Assembly (NCBI GenBank): GCA_019119875.1
Contig: DWWG01000117.1
Coordinates: forward strand, 1 to 35,645
Reading direction: 5' to 3'
Length of the DNA: 35,645 bases
Source: Candidatus Dietzia intestinigallinarum
GTDB taxonomy: Bacteria > Actinomycetota > Actinomycetes > Mycobacteriales > Mycobacteriaceae
Shown: positions 1 through 7,106 of the stretch, piece after piece
Layout: each line of letters opens with the position of its first letter
Position numbering within the stretch: position 1 is the first letter of the stretch
Position numbers and translations under genes: made by a program
Notes under the pieces: model-generated
Seen by the model: only the letters and a program-made list of their open reading frames with translations
Told to the model about the DNA's origin: nothing
The model's database searches: none

Positions 1-213
1 CAGCAGGATGTCGCCACGGTGGACGGTGAGCCCGTCGACGGGGCGGCCGTCCTCGGTGGTCACCGTGATCTGCGGGTTCTCCTGCACCGCGGGGAAGAAC
101 GGGAGGTCGTCGGGGATGGTCGCCGCGCCGGTGCTCGCGGCGATGGTGGGGGCGAAGGGGACGACGACGGCGAGGGCCACGGCTCCCAGGAACTTTTTCT
201 TCATACTGGCCAT
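1..213 (-). CDS. Secreted protein, N-terminal fragment (iron-regulated promoter)
   Basis: Only the first 71 codons are in the window; the gene continues beyond position 1. The product starts MASMKKKF, followed by a hydrophobic stretch and an Ala-rich region that reads as a Sec signal peptide. The mature part ends in a segment with the pattern LTVHRGDILL, a wording seen in bacterial Ig-like or HtaA-like surface proteins, but too little is present to assign a family. Two in-frame ATGs are possible, 213 and 204. Position 213 is preferred because a good -10 hexamer ends only 7 nt upstream, which predicts a leaderless mRNA starting at that ATG; neither ATG has a Shine-Dalgarno sequence. An iron box lies between its -35 and -10 elements, so expression is probably induced when iron is low. 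A role in iron or haem acquisition is inference from the operator alone. Confidence 0.75.
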   Translation of the reverse strand, partial: MASMKKKFLGAVALAVVVPFAPTIAASTGAATIPDDLPFFPAVQENPQITVTTEDGRPVDGLTVHRGDILL

Positions 214-220
214 GCCGAAC

Positions 221-249
221 ACTCTATGTTAGGTAAGCCTAACTTTCAA
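221..249 (-). promoter_or_regulatory. Promoter of the left-edge secreted gene
   Basis: Read on the minus strand, a -35 TTGAAA (244-249) is followed after exactly 17 nt by a -10 TAGAGT (221-226). The ATG at 213 follows 7 nt later, so transcription should start at or next to the start codon. The -35 lies in the final codons of the upstream DUF916 gene's neighbourhood, directly abutting its stop codon at 239-241. Confidence 0.6.
229..247 (-). promoter_or_regulatory. DtxR/IdeR-type iron box
   Basis: The 19-bp stretch beginning TTAGGTAAGCCTAAC matches the established DtxR/IdeR operator consensus (TTAGGTTAGSCTAACCTAA) at about 15 of 19 positions, with the left half-site and centre intact and the right end degraded. 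It sits in the spacer and -35 of the promoter for the left-edge gene, the classic position for Fe2+-dependent repression. It also contains the stop codon of the upstream DUF916 gene. Confidence 0.7.
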
Positions 250-1423
250 TTCCGGCACGTCGCGTCCGCCACCACCACCAGAGCAGAGCCGACGCAAGCA
301 CTCCGGCCAAGGCCAGTCCGCCGAGCCAGATCAGTTCGATCCGGCCAGTCGTTACTGCCCTGTCACGGGTTGGGGCTGCGGCGTTGTCCGTGTTCGGTAA
401 GGAAATCTCCTTTGTCTCCGTCTGCCGCGCTGTTCCACTGACGAAGTGCGCGCTGGCAGTCCACTGGCCTTCCGGGTAAGAAGTTTCGGCGCCGATCGGG
501 AACACCATGTCGACCTGTTGCCCCGGGGCGATTGTGGCGGTTTCGGCATCGATACGTGGCGTGGTCAGTCCACCTGGACCGTCGGTCAACTCGAGTGTGC
601 CGCCTACATCGACCGCTCGATCACCGATGTTTGCGACAGTGGCGATCACCGCAGCCAGGCCCGCCACGTCGCGCAGTGGACGCAGGTCCAGGATTTCGAA
701 TCCCGAGTCCGGTGGTTGTTCTGAGCCGGTGGAGAGGTAGACACGGACTCCAACCCTGAAGATCTGGTCCACGCCCAGCGCCGCGGGGTCCGAACTGCTT
801 CCGAGGGATCCGATTGAATCCGACGAACCACCCAACGAACCGAGCGATCCCGTCGAGCCGGCGAATCCTGCGAGCGATCCGGCGCCCCCTGCCGGCCCGC
901 CGGGCACGGCCGAGGTGTGCGACGCCCAGATCACGCCGTACTGTTCGCCGACCGGGGAGCCTGTGGGGACGGCAATGGTCGCCACCACCTCGGCCGATTC
1001 ACCGGCAGCTAGGGTGAGTACGGGTGGGGTCAGCGAGGTCCACCGGGTCAGGCTGCTGCTTTCCCGAGGAGCTGCCGGGACGAATGAACCACTCTCGATC
1101 GTGGCGGGGCCGGTGTAGAGATCGATCCGCTGGGTCGCGTCGGTGTGGTTACTCACCTCGAGGCGTCGGGTAATGGTGGTTCCGGGGGCCACGTGGTCCA
1201 CTATGTAGCGCCGGGCACGTGGATCATTCAGGTGTTTGACGGGGATTTCCCGGAGTCCGATGGAAATCGTGCCCGGGCTGGGCTCACTTGCCGATGCACC
1301 CGCGTCCGGAGATGCACCGGGCGACTGCGCACGGGCAAGTCCGACTGCAGATCCCAGGAGCACCGCCAACACAAGAGCGAACAGTGCCGCAGATGCCGGG
1401 CGGAGTGCTTGAGGAAAGATCAT
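239..1423 (-). CDS. Membrane-anchored DUF916-family surface protein (copy B)
   Basis: 394 aa. An N-terminal signal sequence (about 1-32) is followed by a DUF916-like region (about 50-170) with the typical wording: a short beta segment GTISIGLREIPV, then RARRYIVDHVAPGTTITRRLEVSNHT, read here as the extracellular Ig-like fold. A Gly/Ser-rich low-complexity linker follows (about 178-220), then a second beta domain. At the C terminus one transmembrane helix precedes a WWWW run and basic residues, placing the protein outside the membrane with a short cytosolic tail. In Firmicutes, DUF916 proteins pair with WxL proteins that bind peptidoglycan. Here the preceding gene encodes a WxL-like protein 29 bp away, so a partner role is inferred. 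AAGGA lies 5 nt before the ATG. It is the last gene of the four-gene operon and is a diverged paralogue of copy A. Confidence 0.88.
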   Translation of the reverse strand: MIFPQALRPASAALFALVLAVLLGSAVGLARAQSPGASPDAGASASEPSPGTISIGLREIPVKHLNDPRARRYIVDHVAPGTTITRRLEVSNHTDATQRIDLYTGPATIESGSFVPAAPRESSSLTRWTSLTPPVLTLAAGESAEVVATIAVPTGSPVGEQYGVIWASHTSAVPGGPAGGAGSLAGFAGSTGSLGSLGGSSDSIGSLGSSSDPAALGVDQIFRVGVRVYLSTGSEQPPDSGFEILDLRPLRDVAGLAAVIATVANIGDRAVDVGGTLELTDGPGGLTTPRIDAETATIAPGQQVDMVFPIGAETSYPEGQWTASAHFVSGTARQTETKEISLPNTDNAAAPTRDRAVTTGRIELIWLGGLALAGVLASALLWWWWRTRRAGIES

Positions 1424-1452
1424 TGCTTCCTTCGGAGACGTTGCAGTGTCGG

Positions 1453-2037
1453 TCAGGCGACAGACGTGATGAGGGCGCCTCGACTGCCCGTGGGCCCGTC
1501 ACCAGAGGATCCGACACCCGCAGCAGGGGTCGTCACGCGCAGCCCGGGGCTCCAGCTCCAGGTTGCGTACGGTTGGCTGATGCCGTTGACGCTCACGGCT
1601 TGCGCCGGTCTGTCAACCAGAGTCCAGTCGGGCACGTGATTGCTCACGGTCCCGGGGCCGGTGGGCGATCCCACTCGGTAGCGAACTGCAGTGCCGGGCG
1701 TGAATTCGATGGCCTCGACTGTGGCGGACCAGTCTCGCGTTCCGCCACCGCGGGCATCGATCACCCCGGCGCGGGTGAGGGGAACGTCAACCGTCGCCCC
1801 TGCGGTTGCCGGGATCTCGAGGCCACCCGGACCCGCCACTGCGATGTGAAGATCGCCGCCATGCGGGCCTCCCATCACCTCGAAGGTGACCGTCGTCGAA
1901 TCGGTCGGGACCGCGCCCGCTCCGGCGGTCGAGCCCGACGCGCCCCCGACGGCGGCGAGGAGCAGCGTACCCACCACCGCGGCTCGGGCTCCACGGGGTC
2001 GGCACGGCCATGCCATCCTTCGTGCGCTGAACCGCAT
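1453..2037 (-). CDS. Secreted WxL-like surface protein (copy B)
   Basis: 194 aa with the start at 2037, chosen because GAGGT lies about 9 nt upstream and a signal peptide follows (basic start, then VVGTLLLAAV). The frame stays open further upstream but that extension is Arg-rich and overlaps the 3' end of the neighbouring gene. The mature protein is a small all-beta candidate. Its core has D-x-R-G-G followed by Trp (D94, R96, W103), the same signature found in copy A (D78, R80, W86) and in WxL domains, where the conserved Asp-Arg-Gly segment precedes the first Trp. A second Trp cluster (TWSW) lies near residue 160. The canonical C-terminal WxL motif is not evident, so the family assignment is by signature, size and pairing with DUF916 genes. 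Expected location is outside the cell, associated with the wall or with its DUF916 partner. Confidence 0.75.
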   Translation of the reverse strand: MRFSARRMAWPCRPRGARAAVVGTLLLAAVGGASGSTAGAGAVPTDSTTVTFEVMGGPHGGDLHIAVAGPGGLEIPATAGATVDVPLTRAGVIDARGGGTRDWSATVEAIEFTPGTAVRYRVGSPTGPGTVSNHVPDWTLVDRPAQAVSVNGISQPYATWSWSPGLRVTTPAAGVGSSGDGPTGSRGALITSVA

Positions 2038-2072
2038 TGCCTGTTCACCTCGGTTTCTACTGATGGTCAACG

Positions 2073-3122
2073 TCACGATCCGGAGATCTCTGTGTCTCCT
2101 GGGATCGCGGCGGACTGTCGTCGGCGAACGAGAACGTAGGCCACTGCCACAGCGACGAGCAGACCCGCGATGATCGCAGCCCACGCCACGGCTGACAGTC
2201 CACGATCGCCCTCCACGGGTTCGCCGGCCCCCGCGTCCGGGAATGTCAGTTCTGCACGCATCGAGTGCTCGATCCAACCGCTGCTCAGTCGTGCGGTCGC
2301 AGACCAGGGGCCGGCCGGGAAGGACGCACTGTCGGGGATTGCGAAAACCACTTGCCCGCTGTCGCCCGGGCCGATGGTCAGGGTCTGCGCACTCACGGCG
2401 GTCGCCGTCAGCCCTCCGGGTCCCTTCCCGAGGTCGAGGACTCCTGAAATATCAACAGCCCGGCCACCGATGTTGGTCACCTGCGCCGCGACCACGGCAT
2501 TTCCGTCCTCATCTCGCTGAGGAACCAGCGAGTCGATACCGAAGTCCGACGGCGGGCCATTTCCTTCTCCCACCGACACGTACATTCGGACTCCTACCCG
2601 TGCGACTTGTCGGACCTGCTCTCCCGGTGCGACTTCCGGATCTTTGGTGGACAGCCAGATCAGCCCGTACTGCTCGATCTCAGGCGCGTCCTCGGGGACG
2701 CTGATGGTCACCAGCACCTCGGCGGATTCTCCGTTCTCGAGATCTACCTCGTCTGTGCTGAGGGTCACCCACTCGGTCAGAGGACTGGATTCTCCGCGTG
2801 GTTTTGGTGTGAACGCGCCGTTCTCAAGCACTGCCGGACCCGTGTAGACGTCCAACTTCGCCGGCGCACCGGTGTGGTTGGTCACCGACACCCGACGTTT
2901 GATCGATTGCCCTGGGGGGATGTTGTCGACGATGTAGGACTGGGCACGGGGGTCGTCAGCACGATCTGCGGGGATATCCAGCAGTGCGATGCTGATAGAC
3001 CCGGTTGGAGACGCGTCGGAAGGTAGGGCCCCAGCAGTTGACCAGCCCCCGGCCCCGACGCCCAGCATCACAAACAAAAGGAGCGCAGAGACGACGGGGA
3101 GCCGCCGAGTGATCATGCGCAT
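2073..3122 (-). CDS. Membrane-anchored DUF916-family surface protein (copy A)
   Basis: 349 aa from the ATG at 3122, which has AAGG 8 nt upstream; an ATG at 3116 and a GTG at 3191 are alternatives in the same frame. It has a signal peptide, then a DUF916-like domain with the segments GSISIALLDIP and RAQSYIVDNIPPGQ. These align residue for residue with copy B (RARRYIVDHVAPG), as do SNHT/TNHT and VYTGPA/LYTGPA. A second beta domain follows, then one transmembrane helix (about AWAAIIAGLLVAVAVAYVLV) and a basic tail. Unlike copy B it lacks the long Gly/Ser linker. It lies between the two WxL-like genes, 35 bp before copy B of the WxL-like protein. The role proposed is a membrane partner or anchor for the secreted WxL-like protein encoded just upstream; this is inference from Firmicutes relatives. 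Confidence 0.88.
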   Translation of the reverse strand: MRMITRRLPVVSALLLFVMLGVGAGGWSTAGALPSDASPTGSISIALLDIPADRADDPRAQSYIVDNIPPGQSIKRRVSVTNHTGAPAKLDVYTGPAVLENGAFTPKPRGESSPLTEWVTLSTDEVDLENGESAEVLVTISVPEDAPEIEQYGLIWLSTKDPEVAPGEQVRQVARVGVRMYVSVGEGNGPPSDFGIDSLVPQRDEDGNAVVAAQVTNIGGRAVDISGVLDLGKGPGGLTATAVSAQTLTIGPGDSGQVVFAIPDSASFPAGPWSATARLSSGWIEHSMRAELTFPDAGAGEPVEGDRGLSAVAWAAIIAGLLVAVAVAYVLVRRRQSAAIPGDTEISGS

Positions 3123-3220
3123 CGCACCAACCTTGCTGTCCGGCGCGGGGTGCCCGGCCGAGCACCCCGCGCGTCGACTGGCAGTCAGCACTGTCGGCCG
3201 ACTGCCTTCCTACCGCTCAG

Positions 3221-3787
3221 TCAGTACGCCGAGAGCGTGAGCGTGGCCGAGTACTGGCCGATCGCTGCACCGTCGAGGTTGACGGTCATCGCCGTTCCTG
3301 CATTAGGAATGGTCGCGACCTCGAGCGGCAAGGCATGCGTCCGCTCCGTTCGAGTCATGAACGGCGTATCGGCATTGCTCAGCGGGATATCTCGGGCCAA
3401 GCGCGGCGCGCTCCCTCCCCCCACCAAACCAGTCGCTTCTGCCGGGGGATGGTACGTCGCCGCCGTTGCCGGAATGTCAGCCCCTTCTGCCTCAGCGTTC
3501 GTGAAATCCGTGAGGCTCAGGGAGGCTGTCCAGCCGGTGCGTCCGCCACGGGTGTCCGTGACGGAAAACAGTGTCAGCGGGCCCGATGCGGTCCCCCCTT
3601 CCCCTGCCAGGCCAAGCGTGCTCTGAGGCCCTCCGGTCATCACCGAGAGCCCGCCACCTGCCATCGGGGTCACGGTGAAATCGACCTGCTGATCGTCAGA
3701 ATCCAATGCCTGCGCCCCGGCCAGTCCTGCGGCGGGCAGACAAACGACGGTGGCGGCACCGATGGCAGCCGAGACGAACTTACGCAT
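3221..3787 (-). CDS. Secreted WxL-like surface protein (copy A), first gene of operon
   Basis: 188 aa. A clear signal peptide ends around AGAQA (residue 27). The mature protein starts acidic and is predicted to be all-beta. It carries the signature VTDTRGGRTGW (D78, R80, W86) followed by LTDFTN, which matches the internal part of WxL cell-wall-binding domains. It ends with YSATLTLSAY, similar to the final beta strand of WxL domains. AAGGA lies 6 nt before the ATG, and a strong promoter about 77 nt upstream makes this the operon's first gene. It is followed by DUF916 copy A after a 98-bp gap. The predicted function is non-covalent attachment to the cell envelope, possibly in a complex with the DUF916 protein. 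What it binds in a mycolata-type envelope cannot be read from the sequence. Confidence 0.8.
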   Translation of the reverse strand: MRKFVSAAIGAATVVCLPAAGLAGAQALDSDDQQVDFTVTPMAGGGLSVMTGGPQSTLGLAGEGGTASGPLTLFSVTDTRGGRTGWTASLSLTDFTNAEAEGADIPATAATYHPPAEATGLVGGGSAPRLARDIPLSNADTPFMTRTERTHALPLEVATIPNAGTAMTVNLDGAAIGQYSATLTLSAY

Positions 3788-3863
3788 GTAGTTCCTTAGG
3801 TGAACAAGGTGTGTATAGCGGCCGGGCCCACAGTTCTTCGCTCAGCGCCATCTGGACCCGGCA

Positions 3864-3892
3864 ACTGTAACGCTCGTCACTACATTGGTCAA
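3864..3892 (-). promoter_or_regulatory. Promoter of the WxL/DUF916 operon
   Basis: On the minus strand TTGACC (3887-3892) is separated by exactly 17 nt from TACAGT (3864-3869). This is a near-consensus sigma-70-type promoter and the best one in the window. It would give a leader of about 70 nt before the ATG at 3787. Confidence 0.6.
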
Positions 3893-4177
3893 TCTTTACC
3901 TTGGGAATCTTAGGCGCCCCATCACATTCACCACAGGAGCCCGAACGAAGCCGAAAAGAGGACGCGACCAGTGATTACACTTCACCCTTCGGTGACGATG
4001 GAACTGTCACAACACTCTTGGACGGCCCCTCAGTTAAGGACGTTCAGCTGGAACGGACGGATCGAGGTGAGCACTTCCAAGAACATCCGTCGTCTTCGAG
4101 GCGAGGGGTCCCGGGTCCGATATGTGCCGGCCACACCGCTGAACTGAGCCATAAAATCGACGGCCCTTCAAATGAGC
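3893..4177. other. Intergenic stretch, lower GC, one doubtful small ORF
   Basis: No recognised gene. The stretch is visibly richer in A and T than its surroundings. One plus-strand open frame, GTG at 3971 to TGA at 4147 (58 codons), has GAGG about 9 nt upstream, but its third codon positions are not GC-biased as in all real genes here. It is therefore either recently acquired, decayed or not coding. No similarity is recognised. Nothing else is seen. Confidence 0.3.
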
Positions 4178-4216
4178 GATGTCCCGGACCGTCGTTGGAC
4201 GGCGGTCTGGGACATC
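4178..4216 (-). terminator. Strong hairpin downstream of tRNA-Ser
   Basis: Two 17-nt arms (4178-4194 and 4200-4216) are inverted repeats with two differences that are both G-U pairs in RNA, around a 5-nt loop. It begins 3 nt after the tRNA's encoded CCA in the direction of transcription. There is no immediate U-tract, only a TTTTA some 20 nt later, so this is an L-shaped terminator of the kind common in actinobacteria. Confidence 0.65.
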
Positions 4217-4219
4217 CTG

Positions 4220-4308
4220 TGGCGGAAGTGGAGGGATTTGAACCCCCGGTGCTGTTTAGGCACGCTCGCTTTCAAGGCGAGTGCATTCGGCCGCTCTGCC
4301 ACACTTCC
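4220..4308 (-). tRNA. tRNA-Ser (anticodon UGA), CCA encoded
   Basis: Read on the minus strand, the 7-bp acceptor stem is GGAAGTG (4308-4302) with CACTTCC (4230-4224), followed by discriminator G and an encoded CCA (4222-4220). The anticodon stem CTCGC/GCGAG encloses the loop CTTGAAA, giving anticodon TGA, which reads UCA and related serine codons. A long variable arm, as expected for class II tRNA-Ser, is followed by the T-arm with GGTTCAAATCC. Length is 89 nt with CCA. Confidence 0.96.
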
Positions 4309-4348
4309 CCGCCGCCGACCGCAGGTGACGCGACACCCGCAACCTCGT

Positions 4349-4364
4349 GGTTCCACGTGGAACC
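4349..4364. promoter_or_regulatory. Perfect 16-bp palindrome resembling a parS site
   Basis: GGTTCCACGTGGAACC is its own reverse complement. Its inner 14 bp fit the bacterial parS pattern GTTYCACGTGRAAC, the ParB-binding site that clusters around oriC. The outermost base pair differs from the usual T...A. It lies in non-coding DNA 41-56 bp upstream of the tRNA-Ser 5' end. Binding of a regulator of the tRNA is an alternative reading. Confidence 0.55.
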
Positions 4365-4442
4365 CGAACCGGCGACGCTGCCCATCGTAGTGGACCTGCG
4401 CCCGACCCACCCAGCCCGGCTGCCGACTCACGTCGTCCCCGC

Positions 4443-4448
4443 TACCGT
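4443..4448 (+). promoter_or_regulatory. Probable -10 of quinone oxidoreductase gene (leaderless)
   Basis: TACCGT ends 8 nt before the ATG at 4457, and there is no usable ribosome binding site (the only AGG is 1-2 nt from the ATG). The -35 is weak (CTGCCG with a 17-nt spacer). Confidence 0.4.
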
Positions 4449-4456
4449 CGTCAGGT

Positions 4457-5497
4457 ATGAAGGCCATCGAGTACACCAACGGTCCGGACACCCTACGACT
4501 GACGGAGGTCCACGACCCGGCCCCCGCGCAGGGCGAGGTGGTGATCGACATCGCGGCCACGGCCGTCAACCGCGCCGACCTGCTGCAGTCCAGGGGTCTC
4601 TACCCGCCACCGCCCGGCGCTTCGGAGATCCTGGGCCTGGAGTGCTCGGGACGGATCTCGGCGGTCGGCGAGGGCGTGCAGGGTCTGGCGATCGGCGATG
4701 AGGTCTGCGCGCTGCTCGCCGGTGGCGGCTACGCGGAGAAGGTCGCGGTGCCGGCCGGTCAGGTGATGCCGGTACCCGGCGGCGTCTCGTTGCACGAGGC
4801 GGCGTCGTTGCCGGAGGTGGCGTGCACGGTGTGGTCGAACCTGGCCATGACGGGCGGGCTGGGCAGCGGGATCCTGGCGGGGGACGCCCACTGGGGCGAT
4901 CTGGAACTCGGTGCACCGCGCGTCCTCGTCCACGGCGGCTCGGGAGGGATCGGTTCCCACGCGATCCAGGTGTGTCGGGCGCTCGGCGCCCGGGTCGCCA
5001 CGACGTGCGGCGGGCCGGAGAAGGCGCAGATGTGTCGTGATCTGGGCGCCGACCTGGTGATCGACTACCGGGCCGAGGACTTCGTCGAGAGGGTCCTGGA
5101 GTGGACCGACGACGACGAGCGTGGCGCTGGCGTCGACCTGATCCTGGATGTGATGGGCGCCAAGTATCTCGATCGCAATATCCGGTCACTGGCCCCGGAC
5201 GGGCGGCTGATCGTGATCGGGCTGCAGGGCGGGGTGAAGGGTGAGCTCAATCTGGGCCGACTCCTCCCCCGCCGTGCCGGGGTGCTCGCCACCAATCTGC
5301 GCGCCCGCCCGGTGCAGGGCCCCGGAGGCAAGACCGGGATCTGCCGGGAGGTGGTGGACAACGTGTGGCCGATGGTCGCGGCGGGCGACGTGACCACGCG
5401 GGTCTCGCGCGAGGTCCCGCTGGAGCGTGCCGCCGAGGCTCTCGGGCTGCTCGAGTCCGGCGAGTCGCACGGCAAGATCCTGCTGACCGTCGACTGA
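4457..5497 (+). CDS. NAD(P)H quinone oxidoreductase, PIG3/Rv3777-like (MDR superfamily)
   Basis: 346 aa. It belongs to the zinc-independent quinone oxidoreductase branch of the medium-chain dehydrogenase superfamily, which transfers hydride from NADPH to quinones or other small acceptors in the cytosol. The N-terminal GroES-like domain includes AVNRADLLQSRGLYPPPPGAS followed by LGLECSGRI, wording typical of the PIG3 group. The Rossmann domain has VHGGSGGIGSHAIQ (about residues 155-168). No zinc-binding cysteine and histidine set is present. In Mycobacterium tuberculosis the homologue Rv3777 lies near the arabinogalactan locus, as here, so the linkage looks conserved. It converges on the PadR gene with 10 bp between stop codons. 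Confidence 0.92.
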   Translation: MKAIEYTNGPDTLRLTEVHDPAPAQGEVVIDIAATAVNRADLLQSRGLYPPPPGASEILGLECSGRISAVGEGVQGLAIGDEVCALLAGGGYAEKVAVPAGQVMPVPGGVSLHEAASLPEVACTVWSNLAMTGGLGSGILAGDAHWGDLELGAPRVLVHGGSGGIGSHAIQVCRALGARVATTCGGPEKAQMCRDLGADLVIDYRAEDFVERVLEWTDDDERGAGVDLILDVMGAKYLDRNIRSLAPDGRLIVIGLQGGVKGELNLGRLLPRRAGVLATNLRARPVQGPGGKTGICREVVDNVWPMVAAGDVTTRVSREVPLERAAEALGLLESGESHGKILLTVD

Positions 5498-5507
5498 GCG
5501 ACGTCGG

Positions 5508-6068
5508 TCAGTTCTCGGTGTTCCCCTCGAGTTCGTCCACGGCGTCGAGGGTCTCGTCGCACCACGCCAGCCAACCCCGCTCCCCCTCGATCCCCAGGGT
5601 GAGGACCCGGTGTTGCAGGACGGCGCGCACGTCGGCGGGGTCCACAGACGAGAAGTCACGTTCCTCAATGGCGAGGTACTTCTCGAGCAGCTCCCGCCGC
5701 CGGCCGCGGTGGTACTCGAGGGCGCTGCGGAGCTCGTCCGTCCTGCCCGTGACCGCCGCGGCCCTCACTCGCACGGCGAGCGTCGAGCGAATCGGTTCCG
5801 GCTCGTCGTCTGCGCCGATCCAGTCCTCGAGCGTGGCCCGGCCGGCGTCGGTCACCGCGAATCGTCTGGGCTGGCCACGCCTGGGCGGTTCCTCCTGGGG
5901 CAGTTCGCGGATCAGCTCGGCGGAGGTCAGCCGGTCCAGTTCGCGGTAGATCTGCTGGTGGGTGGCGGGCCAGAAGTAGCCGATGGACTTGTCGAACCGG
6001 CGGGCCAGCTCGATGCCGCTGCCCTCACGCTCGGTCAGCGAGGTGAGGATCGCGTACTTCAGCGACAC
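5508..6068 (-). CDS. PadR-family transcriptional regulator
   Basis: 186 aa. The N-terminal winged helix (about 1-80) reads MSLKYAILTSLTEREGSGIELARRF, then HQQIYRELDRLTSAELI and a wing segment ending RRFAVTDAGR, which is the PadR signature. The C-terminal helical dimerisation domain (about 90-175, Vir_act_alpha_C type) is present. Its start codon is 11 bp after the NMO stop codon, so NMO and this regulator form one transcription unit. The expected role is autoregulation of that unit in response to a small aromatic or nitro compound; the ligand is unknown. A palindrome in the NMO promoter is the candidate operator. Confidence 0.93.
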   Translation of the reverse strand: MSLKYAILTSLTEREGSGIELARRFDKSIGYFWPATHQQIYRELDRLTSAELIRELPQEEPPRRGQPRRFAVTDAGRATLEDWIGADDEPEPIRSTLAVRVRAAAVTGRTDELRSALEYHRGRRRELLEKYLAIEERDFSSVDPADVRAVLQHRVLTLGIEGERGWLAWCDETLDAVDELEGNTEN

Positions 6069-6079
6069 GACCCCCCGCC

Positions 6080-7060
6080 TCAGCGGGCGCCGACGGTGGA
6101 GTTCGTCAGCGCCTCGACCGCCTCGAGGTACTCGCCCCGCAGGCGATCGACGAGTTCACGGGTGGTGCCGGTGGAGGTGACCGCGCCGACGCCCTGACCG
6201 GCGCCCCAGATGTCGCGCCAGGCCTTGGAGTCGGAGGCGCCGCCGGAGCCGAAGTCCATCGCACTCGGGTCGGACTCGGGCAGGTTGTCCGGGTCCATCC
6301 CGGCGGCCTCGATGCTGCCGCGCAGGTAGTTGCCGTGGATGCCGGTGAACAGGTTGCTGTAGACGATGTCGGCGGCGGTGCTGTCGACGATCATCTGCTT
6401 GTAGGCGTCGGTGGCCCGGGATTCCTCGGTCGCGAGGAACGCCGAGCCGACGTAGGCCAGGTCGGCACCGGCGGCGCGGGCGGCGAGGACGGACCGCCCG
6501 TGCGCGATGGCGCCCGAGAGCAGCAGCGGGCCGTCGAACCACTCGCGGATCTCCTGGACCAGCGCGAACGGCGACTGGGTGCCGGCGTGTCCTCCCGCAC
6601 CGGCGGCCACGGCGACCAGCCCGTCGGCGCCCTTGGAGACGGCCTTGCGGGCGAACGCGTTGTTGATCACGTCGTGCAGCACGATCCCGCCGTACGAGTG
6701 GATCGCCTCGTTGACGTCCTCCCGCGCGCCGAGCGAGGTGATGACGATCGGCACCTTGTGCTCGACGACCGTGGCCAGGTCCTCGGCGAGCCGGTCGTTG
6801 GAGCGGTGGACGATCAGGTTGACCGCGAACGGTGCCACGTACTCGTCGGGGTTCGCCTCGGCGTAGGCGGCGTTGCTCTCGGCGATCTGGTCGAGCCACT
6901 CGCCCAGCGCCGACTGCGGGCGGGCGTTGAGCGTGGGGAACGAGCCGATCACGCCGGCCTGGCACTGGGCGGCCACGAGCTCGGGGCCCGAGTAGATGAA
7001 CATCGGCGACGCCAGGACCGGGACGCTCAGGGGGCCGGACAGGACGGGGGGCAGGGACAT
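6080..7060 (-). CDS. Nitronate monooxygenase family protein (FMN TIM barrel)
   Basis: 326 aa. It is a flavin-dependent enzyme of the nitronate monooxygenase/2-nitropropane dioxygenase family, which oxidises alkyl nitronates such as propionate-3-nitronate. Visible family features are the N-terminal ASPMFIYSGPELVAAQCQAG, the central GADGLVAVAAGAGGHAGTQS with the FMN-phosphate Gly-rich loop, LLLSGAIAHGRSVLAARAAGADLAYVGSAFLATEES near residue 200, and VFSNLFTGI-like wording (IVYSNLFTGI) after it. Many proteins of this family have other, unknown substrates, so the specific reaction is uncertain. AAAGG lies about 9 nt before the ATG. The gene is first in a two-gene unit with padR. Confidence 0.9.
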   Translation of the reverse strand: MSLPPVLSGPLSVPVLASPMFIYSGPELVAAQCQAGVIGSFPTLNARPQSALGEWLDQIAESNAAYAEANPDEYVAPFAVNLIVHRSNDRLAEDLATVVEHKVPIVITSLGAREDVNEAIHSYGGIVLHDVINNAFARKAVSKGADGLVAVAAGAGGHAGTQSPFALVQEIREWFDGPLLLSGAIAHGRSVLAARAAGADLAYVGSAFLATEESRATDAYKQMIVDSTAADIVYSNLFTGIHGNYLRGSIEAAGMDPDNLPESDPSAMDFGSGGASDSKAWRDIWGAGQGVGAVTSTGTTRELVDRLRGEYLEAVEALTNSTVGAR

Positions 7061-7106
7061 CGGAGCACCTTTCTGAACCCGGGCGGCGGGGCGCGCCCTC
7101 AGCTAG

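Noticed and set aside
1453-2277. Longer version of WxL-like protein B starting at 2277
   Set aside because: The extra 80 residues are Arg-rich, lie inside the neighbouring DUF916 gene and precede a proper ribosome binding site and signal peptide at 2037.
3794-3812. Second iron box upstream of the WxL operon (TTAGGT motif)
   Set aside because: Only the first half-site TTAGGT is present; the other half does not fit the DtxR/IdeR consensus.
3971-4147. 58-codon small gene
   Set aside because: Codon third positions are unlike real genes here and no similarity is recognised; reported only inside the intergenic description.
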